Shown here one piece after another: positions 1 through 5,296 of a DNA stretch of 5,296 nt. The stretch comes from an uncultured Anaerolineales bacterium (GTDB taxonomy: Bacteria; Chloroflexota; Anaerolineae; Anaerolineales; UBA11657): NCBI GenBank assembly GCA_913040765.1, contig CAJWIA010000116.1, positions 1 to 5,296 on the forward strand, read 5' to 3'. Every line of letters begins with the position of its first letter. Position 1 is the first letter of the stretch. The notes under the pieces were generated by a model. It was not told the origin of the DNA and ran no database searches. It saw only the letters and a list, made by a program, of their open reading frames with translations. The translations under genes were made by a program, and so were the position numbers.

Positions 1-1634
1 ACCGCAGAATGATCATTTGTATCGATATTAGTATTCTGTTTGTGATCACCAATCTGTATCCGAGCACCTGTTATTGCCAATGGTACTCCAGCAGGCACAT
101 CATCCACAAAGGGAATACCAGTAACAGCTGGCACACCTTCACATATGGGTATCTGCAATTCAATTGGCCAACGCCTCAATTCAAACTTATATAATCCATT
201 CCTTTCTGCACGTATTGCCCAATATCCATTATCTTGCATTCCCTCACGTACATGTATCTGACTATACAACCCTTTTTCTCCATGCCAGGAATGACAGGTT
301 AGTTTAGTATGCTCGTCAGTACCTGATCCAATTAAGATATCGGAATATTCATCAAACCTAACCGAAATATCGTTCCACCACATATCATACTCTTTGAGTA
401 GTTTAGATGTAATCTCAGGATATTGTTCAAATAAGTTGCTAGATTGCCCTGGGTCTATATCAACATTGAATAATTCTCGCAATCCTAACCCCCATTGCTC
501 AGTAATCACTAGTCTCCATGATCCCATAATCACTTCCAGGTCTTTGTGTTTTTTCGGGCGATCCAATTGTTGATTATGCACAAACAATATTCGCTCGTTG
601 TCTCCAGGTCTCCCGTGTATAAGCTGCGGGGACAAATCAATACCATCAAATGAGACTCCGTCCGGATACCTAAGGCCACACATACTTATCAGTGTAGGCA
701 TTAGATCAAAATGAGCAGTTACAGAATTTATTTCACGGCCACTGGTTAATCCTCCCTCAGGATACCGAATAAAGCAGCTATTTCTATGTCCACCATCATA
801 TGCCCAGCATTTCTTACCACGCATACCTGCATTGTAACCATCTATACAGAATCCTTCCTCATCCACTGATGCACCTGCAGACGTTCCGTTATCGCCTAAG
901 AAAATAACGATAGTGTTATCTTCTATTCCAAGTTCTACAAGATTTCGATGTAATTTACCAATATTGTGGTCGATATTCGTGATCATGCCATAGAATCTTG
1001 CACGGTCATATGGAACACCTAGGTCCTGATACGGTGTGCTGTAATCCGAGTGAATGTTGAAGGGTCCATGCGGAGCGTTAGTTGAAATGTAACAGAAAAA
1101 CGGGTCCGGATCACTATCTTTTATAAAATTGATTGCTTCATCAAACCAAACGTCTGTACAATACTTATCAAATCGTTCGTATAAACCATTGCGCAAGTAT
1201 TGAGCATCAAAATAATTGTTGTCCCAATAATCAGGTATTTCCCCTACAACACCGGCACCGAAGGTTAGAACATCATGAAAACCACGATCCTGAGGTCTAT
1301 AAGGATAATTGTCTCCTAGATGCCATTTCCCAAACATACCAGTACGATAACCAGATGAACTAAACACCTCAGCTAATGTATTCTCATCTTCACGCATAAT
1401 GTAACGCCCAGTGAGTGTGCTCCACACGCCAGTCCGCGCAGAGTAACGTCCTGTCAGTAGAGCCGCACGCGATGGCGAACACATAGGATCAACATGAAAA
1501 TCGGTAAGTCGAACAGAATTGCTGTACATATGGTCTAAATTTGGAGTATTAAGCACCGAGTTCCCATGGCAGGCAATATCTCCATAACCCTGGTCATCAG
1601 TCAATATAAGTACCACATTTGGTGTCTTTGACAT
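1..1634 (-). CDS. Type I (formylglycine) sulfatase, arylsulfatase-like, C-terminus cut by window edge
   Basis: Predicted to hydrolyse a sulfate ester from a sugar or aryl substrate. The 544 complete codons are open to the left edge without a stop. Every canonical type I sulfatase landmark is visible: metal-binding D13-D14 in [11 protein letters not shown]; the formylglycine signature [12 protein letters not shown] with C52 as the residue to be oxidised and R56; GKWHLG with K103 and H105; H189 in NAPHGP; and D248-N249 in [14 protein letters not shown] (268-275) followed by a DGGHR segment is also typical. A C-terminal module follows, with W472 and the RRWP motif at W489, common in arylsulfatase-like proteins. 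The start at 1634 is the only reasonable one: an in-frame TAA lies seven codons upstream with no other ATG between. No good Shine-Dalgarno is seen before it. The N-terminus goes straight into the first beta strand with no signal peptide, so a cytoplasmic location is inferred. It lies 129 bases after the GH42-like gene on the same strand. Substrate and sulfatase subfamily are unknown. Confidence 0.94.
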   Translation of the reverse strand, partial: MSKTPNVVLILTDDQGYGDIACHGNSVLNTPNLDHMYSNSVRLTDFHVDPMCSPSRAALLTGRYSARTGVWSTLTGRYIMREDENTLAEVFSSSGYRTGMFGKWHLGDNYPYRPQDRGFHDVLTFGAGVVGEIPDYWDNNYFDAQYLRNGLYERFDKYCTDVWFDEAINFIKDSDPDPFFCYISTNAPHGPFNIHSDYSTPYQDLGVPYDRARFYGMITNIDHNIGKLHRNLVELGIEDNTIVIFLGDNGTSAGASVDEEGFCIDGYNAGMRGKKCWAYDGGHRNSCFIRYPEGGLTSGREINSVTAHFDLMPTLISMCGLRYPDGVSFDGIDLSPQLIHGRPGDNERILFVHNQQLDRPKKHKDLEVIMGSWRLVITEQWGLGLRELFNVDIDPGQSSNLFEQYPEITSKLLKEYDMWWNDISVRFDEYSDILIGSGTDEHTKLTCHSWHGEKGLYSQIHVREGMQDNGYWAIRAERNGLYKFELRRWPIELQIPICEGVPAVTGIPFVDDVPAGVPLAITGARIQIGDHKQNTNIDTNDHSA

Positions 1635-1763
1635 AGCTTCAACCCAATTGATTTAACCTAATTTGGCAACATATTGGTTGTGCTGAAGTTTTTTGCACAC
1701 TACCATCAATACCAATATCTTTACTCAAATCTTGCGTATAGGTGTATGCTTTACCGCTCTAGT

Positions 1764-3575
1764 CTATTCCAATCGTAAGATCCCCCACATATCCAAACTT
1801 GGCACAGTCACTCGGATACCATTCTTAGATCTAACTAGCTCACAAACTGTATCTCCATCAGTTCCTAAAGCAATAAGACTTGCATCTGAAAAATCTCTAC
1901 CAAATAATGATGTATTTATTTCTATTTTGAAGTTTGTTGTCGGTCCGCTACTATCTGTACTTGTCTCATAATTTAGATTCAATAAATGGATCACAGCGGG
2001 AGCATCACTATCTTTTGCCTTGTAACGTGGTAAAGCTAGTATATTGTCTGCTCCAATGACCTTGATGGACGGATCATAATCTACCAATAGGGTCTCCATA
2101 TCGCCCGTCCAATCAGTTATAAGTTGACTATATGGACTTAATTGGTCATCTAAGCTGTTGTTATTATCACTAACTAGCCTGAGTATTCTTGAATATTGCT
2201 GAAAATCATGTGCAGCGACTTGATCTTCAAACCAAGCATTACCTGAAAAAACTAAACGAAATGGTATGTTATTTAGCGCTAAATAGGTACAGACACTCTG
2301 ATAATCGATTTGACCTGCTATATTGTCAAGCTTAGGGGTGGCTGCATCAGCTATATCCTTAGTTGAGTTCCACAACAAACCCATGAATTCCGTGTAATCT
2401 ATGACAACAGCAACTTGACCAACAGCTTCATAGCCTTCAATTAGGTCACTATTACTACTTACAAATTCATATATAGGTTCGTAATCGCCGTGATTGCTAA
2501 CATACCAACCATCTGGCTGATTCGCTACCCTACGCGTCCACATCCTGCTCGGAACCATAAAATTATGTCCACTAGCAAATGCATGTGCAATCCACAATCT
2601 ACAAAATCCAGGTATTTCTTGCTCTTCAATAGGTATAAAGTCACCTGGACAAGCAGTACAGGCAATGAACTTTCCAAAGCTTTCAGCCACCTTGAATTCA
2701 AACCAAGCTCTACTAGGAAAGATTTGATTCTTAGGCGGCAAATACTTTATTTCCCTAGTGTAAAAATCCATATGTTCTATAGAGAAACTATGAATTGGAT
2801 GAGCATATGGAGCATTAGTACTGAAGGCAATTGGTTCTCCTTTGAGTTCATATGCATAAGTACGCAGTTCCCTGAAACAATTTGACGCTCCTTGATACTG
2901 AAAATCCAAAAATTCAGAAAGCAAAGAAACACTATTTTTATCGTTCCCTATACTTGCTGTAATAAAGTGCTCTAGTGTCACCTTTTTGTTTATAAGATAA
3001 TTCTGGTAGTCAAAATCATCGATATCATGAATACCTATACTAAGTAGACGCTCTGCAGAATAGATTTCCTTCAAGTATTTACTAAATCCTGCTTTACATG
3101 TTGCACAAAAACAACCCCCTTTTGCAACTGTAGTAATACTGGGAATTACACAATCCAACATAATCATGTCGGACCCACAACCTACCACCTGCTCGACTTG
3201 ATAGCGAAGATATTCCAAGTAACGGGGTGAATTAGTACAGTAGTTATAAGGAGGATGTCCTCTATAACGATGAGCCCACCAAGTCACAATTGGTTGACCG
3301 TTAAGATCTAAACAGACAGCTTCCATGAAATGAGGGTCATAATCAATCATCCCCATCCAATCAGCATCAAATTCCACTCGGCCCTGAAACTTCATGCCAC
3401 ATACGTGTGCTTCTTCTACCCGCCTCATACACTCTTCAAGTGGTGGTAATCCACATCTATCTGGTTCAGGCAACAACCCCCAGCCCAACATTGTGGCAGG
3501 AAACCGCTGATATTCTTCTATACTACCTGGCCGTGTCATAATAATATCGGAGCGAGACAATGTTTTCATAGTCAT
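1764..3575 (-). CDS. GH42-like TIM-barrel protein with non-canonical active-site residues
   Basis: Complete 603-residue protein ending in TAG; no close named family is recognised. Residues about 25-380 look like a TIM barrel, 385-490 like the Rossmann-type trimerisation domain of GH42, and 515-603 like a small C-terminal beta domain (AVIHLLNLNYE at 527-537). YCTNSPRYLEYLR (112-124), the CFCATC cluster (C155, C157, C160) followed by GFSKYLKEIY, and PGFCRLWIAHAFASGH (322-337) match GH42 patterns; with C113 the cysteines reproduce the spacing of the GH42 zinc site. However, the GH42 acid/base Asn-Glu is replaced by D141-C142 and the nucleophile Glu of MEQ-PG by T307 in CTACPG. D270 and E275 are other acidic candidates. 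There are sixteen cysteines and no signal peptide, which suggests a cytoplasmic protein. Its position between a solute-binding protein and a sulfatase argues for glycan processing. It could be a glycosidase with a different catalytic pair or a non-enzymatic relative. The gene is certain; the function is not. Confidence 0.75.
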   Translation of the reverse strand: MTMKTLSRSDIIMTRPGSIEEYQRFPATMLGWGLLPEPDRCGLPPLEECMRRVEEAHVCGMKFQGRVEFDADWMGMIDYDPHFMEAVCLDLNGQPIVTWWAHRYRGHPPYNYCTNSPRYLEYLRYQVEQVVGCGSDMIMLDCVIPSITTVAKGGCFCATCKAGFSKYLKEIYSAERLLSIGIHDIDDFDYQNYLINKKVTLEHFITASIGNDKNSVSLLSEFLDFQYQGASNCFRELRTYAYELKGEPIAFSTNAPYAHPIHSFSIEHMDFYTREIKYLPPKNQIFPSRAWFEFKVAESFGKFIACTACPGDFIPIEEQEIPGFCRLWIAHAFASGHNFMVPSRMWTRRVANQPDGWYVSNHGDYEPIYEFVSSNSDLIEGYEAVGQVAVVIDYTEFMGLLWNSTKDIADAATPKLDNIAGQIDYQSVCTYLALNNIPFRLVFSGNAWFEDQVAAHDFQQYSRILRLVSDNNNSLDDQLSPYSQLITDWTGDMETLLVDYDPSIKVIGADNILALPRYKAKDSDAPAVIHLLNLNYETSTDSSGPTTNFKIEINTSLFGRDFSDASLIALGTDGDTVCELVRSKNGIRVTVPSLDMWGILRLE

Positions 3576-3578
3576 TTT

Positions 3579-3584
3579 TCACCT
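3579..3584 (-). promoter_or_regulatory. Ribosome binding site of the GH42-like gene
   Basis: AGGTGA on the minus strand matches the anti-Shine-Dalgarno sequence of 16S rRNA over six bases. It lies 3 bases before the ATG at 3575 and 9 bases before a second in-frame ATG at 3569 (residue M3). Both starts are possible. The second has the more usual spacing, and the proteins would differ by only two residues. Confidence 0.7.
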
Positions 3585-3678
3585 ATCGTATAAATTGACA
3601 ACAATCTTGCCGTACGTCAAGTAAAGCCACTATCTATGCCATCATACTGCTCTGCAACAACACAAGTTGTCTAAAGCA

Positions 3679-3714
3679 ACATGGCGCACAAGAGAGGTCT
3701 CTTGTGCGCCATGT
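3679..3714 (-). terminator. Perfect 17-bp hairpin after the solute-binding protein gene
   Basis: Bases 3679-3695 and 3698-3714 are exact reverse complements (ACATGGCGCACAAGAGA and its partner) around a two-base centre, so the top pair or two would open to form a loop. The stem begins 45 bases past the stop codon of the solute-binding protein gene. On the minus strand the following bases are TGCTTTAG, a poor U-tract, so it may be a leaky terminator or an RNA-stabilising 3' hairpin that keeps the binding-protein message more abundant than the genes after it. On the plus strand it is followed by GTTTATAT, but no plus-strand gene needs terminating there. Confidence 0.65.
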
Positions 3715-3735
3715 GTTTATATCAGAAACTAGCTA

Positions 3736-3752
3736 AAGTTATCTAATAACTT
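3736..3752 (-). repeat. Short A+T-rich inverted repeat just after the solute-binding protein stop
   Basis: AAGTTAT (3736-3742) and ATAACTT (3746-3752) are exact reverse complements around CTA. This 7-bp stem lies 7 bases past the stop codon and 21 bases before the stronger 17-bp hairpin. Only one G-C pair supports it, so it is weak. It may be part of the same 3' untranslated structure or chance in A+T-rich DNA. Confidence 0.3.
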
Positions 3753-3759
3753 CAACTCA

Positions 3760-5296
3760 CTACTCAGTAGCAAAGTACCAAGTCTCAGGCATGAACATTT
3801 GCCATTGCCTATAACTCCAACTCCACTTACCTGTGGTGTTGTTAGGTGGCGTGTTCATAAGATCAGATGCAAACAACAGTGGTTGCGGAGGCAATTGAAT
3901 GGTGCCTATCTGGTATAAACCCTTGAAAGACAAATCGTATGCTTCCTTACCATACTTCATGTAATCATCAGAACCAAAAGCCGCTCGTCCCCAGTTGTCA
4001 AACGCCTCTTGCATTGTTTGTACGTCTGCTGGGGGCTCTTCACCTTCAGCTCCATCAGTATTGAACCACTTCTGCCATTGCACAGCTCCTGCTCTAGCAC
4101 CCCAATTTGGTCTTAGATTAGTGGCACCATTGGAATACTCTCCAATATCAACAATATCCAAGCCCCATGAGGCAACATCATGTTCACCCTGATTACGCAG
4201 TTCACTATACAAACCAATCTCGATAAGCTTAAACTGTACATTTACATCTACAGCCTGCCAATAACTGGTAACCAACTCAGCAATCTTTTGCCAGGCTTCC
4301 TCTGGAACAGATGCCTGGTAATTGATGAAGAGTGGCTCGCCATTTGATCGCAAACGATACCCGTCAGCATCCCGCTGATCGAGACCGAGCTCATCCAACA
4401 ACGCGTTAGCTGCATCGACGTCATAATTGGCATAGTAATCTGCCATCCAATCCTCGAAGAACGAAGAATCCGGTGTGGGAGCTGCCTGCGAAGCTGTAGC
4501 CAGACCGAAGTAAACGAGCTGATTAATCTCTTCTCTGTTGATAGCCATAGACATCGCCTGGCGCCAACGTATATCGTTAAACAGTTCCTTCAAGTACGGA
4601 TCTGGATGAGTTAGATTGAAGATAAAGCTGTATTCATTACCACGATTGTATGTTGCCAATGCAGTACGATACCCACCGGCTTCTTCATTAGCACGGTATG
4701 TTGGGTAACTGGTCAGCTTACCCCAACCGAAATGGGTATATTCACCAGCTATAGCTTTAAGATCTTGTACTTCCAGATCTTCTACAAGGATTCGTCTCAA
4801 GCTGTTTGTATACGGTAACTGATTACCAACTGTATCAACTTTGAAGAAATACGGATTGGCTGTATATAACTTGTTGCCAAAATCATCTTCAGAGTCAAAC
4901 ACAAAAACATTGAGTGTTGGTGCACCCGGATCTATCTCAGAACCTAAGTTCCAAGTAAAGTTATAAGGTGACATATGGGCATTAAACATCTGGACCCAGT
5001 TTTCATACCCAGCATCCTCTGCCTTCTTATTGGCATCAGCATTGTAATCGATGTGAAACTGCTCAAAGTAATGTGCCGGACGGAAACCACGATTGCCTAC
5101 CTCAGACGCTACTGCAAGTAAGAACGTTGGTTTTGCCTCAGCAAATGTATATTGAACAGTAGTGTCATCTACACACTCGAAGCCTACTAGTTCACCGCCT
5201 GCAGTCCAAGTTCCTGGTGGAGAAGCGGTAAGCTCTGTATTGGCCAATACATCATTGTGGTAGAACTCAAAGTCTCTACAAGTAAAGGGATTACCA
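3760..5296 (-). CDS. ABC transporter solute-binding protein, family 5 (SBP_bac_5), N-terminus outside window
   Basis: Extracytoplasmic binding protein that would deliver its ligand to an ABC permease. The frame is open to the right edge and the window holds the last 511 residues before a TAG stop. Residues below are counted from the first complete codon at 5295. The fragment begins GNPFTCRDFEFYHNDV, which corresponds to the family's G-x-PFTA-x-D segment, followed by VDDTTVQYTF. NPYFFKVDTVGNQLPY (from residue 147) is the pattern common in binding proteins of the oligosaccharide-type branch, and RWRQAMSMAINREEINQLVY is the usual SBP_bac_5 helix. The C-terminus is rich in Trp and Tyr, as expected for a ligand-binding lobe. 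The signal peptide and lipobox, if any, are outside the window. A TTG at 5247 is not the true start because conserved sequence continues upstream of it. No permease or ATPase gene follows; enzyme genes do. A carbohydrate ligand is inferred from the motif and from the sulfatase and GH42-like neighbours, but a peptide cannot be excluded. Confidence 0.92.
   Translation of the reverse strand, partial: GNPFTCRDFEFYHNDVLANTELTASPPGTWTAGGELVGFECVDDTTVQYTFAEAKPTFLLAVASEVGNRGFRPAHYFEQFHIDYNADANKKAEDAGYENWVQMFNAHMSPYNFTWNLGSEIDPGAPTLNVFVFDSEDDFGNKLYTANPYFFKVDTVGNQLPYTNSLRRILVEDLEVQDLKAIAGEYTHFGWGKLTSYPTYRANEEAGGYRTALATYNRGNEYSFIFNLTHPDPYLKELFNDIRWRQAMSMAINREEINQLVYFGLATASQAAPTPDSSFFEDWMADYYANYDVDAANALLDELGLDQRDADGYRLRSNGEPLFINYQASVPEEAWQKIAELVTSYWQAVDVNVQFKLIEIGLYSELRNQGEHDVASWGLDIVDIGEYSNGATNLRPNWGARAGAVQWQKWFNTDGAEGEEPPADVQTMQEAFDNWGRAAFGSDDYMKYGKEAYDLSFKGLYQIGTIQLPPQPLLFASDLMNTPPNNTTGKWSWSYRQWQMFMPETWYFATE

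Noticed and set aside
1635..1763. Possible terminator or promoter in the gap before the sulfatase
   Set aside because: The gap has an A-run on the minus strand (bases 1689-1694) but no hairpin next to a U-tract and no convincing -35/-10 pair. The imperfect GCATA...TACGC palindrome near 1735-1750 is too weak.
1693..1971. Plus-strand reading frame over the gap and the end of the GH42-like gene
   Set aside because: It lies mostly opposite a well-supported coding region, has no ribosome binding site, and its product resembles nothing recognisable.
2490..2885. Plus-strand 131-codon reading frame inside the GH42-like gene
   Set aside because: It is fully antisense to conserved motifs of the real gene and its translation looks like non-coding composition (many Thr, Ser, Ile and Arg with no pattern).
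3587..3620. Possible promoter for the GH42-like gene: TTGACG at 3620-3615 and TATACG at 3592-3587
   Set aside because: The boxes are 22 bases apart, well over the usual 16-18, and the second overlaps the region just before the ribosome binding site. Not reported as a feature.
3657..3670. ACAAC-ACAA-GTTGT inverted repeat
   Set aside because: A five-base stem in low-complexity A/C-rich sequence is expected by chance.
4248..4433. Minus-strand reading frame in another frame within the solute-binding protein gene
   Set aside because: It overlaps strongly conserved SBP_bac_5 coding sequence in the main frame, so it is a shadow.
5245..5247. TTG codon as start of the solute-binding protein
   Set aside because: The frame continues upstream to the window edge and the added residues (GNPFTCRDFEF) match a conserved internal part of the family. 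The true start is outside the window.

Overview
The window looks like part of a bacterial glycan-uptake and degradation locus, probably for a sulfated sugar. It has moderately low G+C: hand counts of a few lines gave about 33 to 48 %. All three genes lie on the minus strand, so transcription runs from right to left. The Shine-Dalgarno AGGTGA in front of the middle gene, a class I (type I) sulfatase and a family 5 ABC solute-binding protein all fit an uncultivated, possibly marine or host-associated bacterium. Sulfatase-rich groups such as Planctomycetota, Lentisphaerota, Poribacteria or Chloroflexota are plausible, but nothing in the window settles the phylum.

Layout in transcription order: (1) 5296-3760, the C-terminal 511 residues of an extracellular solute-binding protein of the SBP_bac_5 superfamily, whose beginning lies beyond the right edge; (2) 3759-3576, a 184-base gap with a perfect 17-bp hairpin and, just before the next gene, a clear ribosome binding site; (3) 3575-1764, a complete 603-residue TIM-barrel protein that resembles GH42 beta-galactosidases in layout and in a cysteine cluster but seems to lack both GH42 catalytic glutamates; (4) 1763-1635, a 129-base gap with no recognisable signal; (5) 1634-1, an almost complete type I sulfatase whose C-terminus runs off the left edge.

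Inferred joint role: the binding protein captures an oligosaccharide or glycoside for ABC import, and two enzymes that both lack a visible export signal then desulfate and hydrolyse (or otherwise process) it in the cytoplasm. The substrate cannot be read from the sequence. The most interesting item is the middle protein, which keeps the GH42 scaffold and probable zinc site but has Asp-Cys and Thr where GH42 has its acid/base and nucleophile. It may be a GH family with different catalytic residues, or a non-catalytic relative. No RNA genes, mobile elements, CRISPR arrays or tandem repeats were seen.
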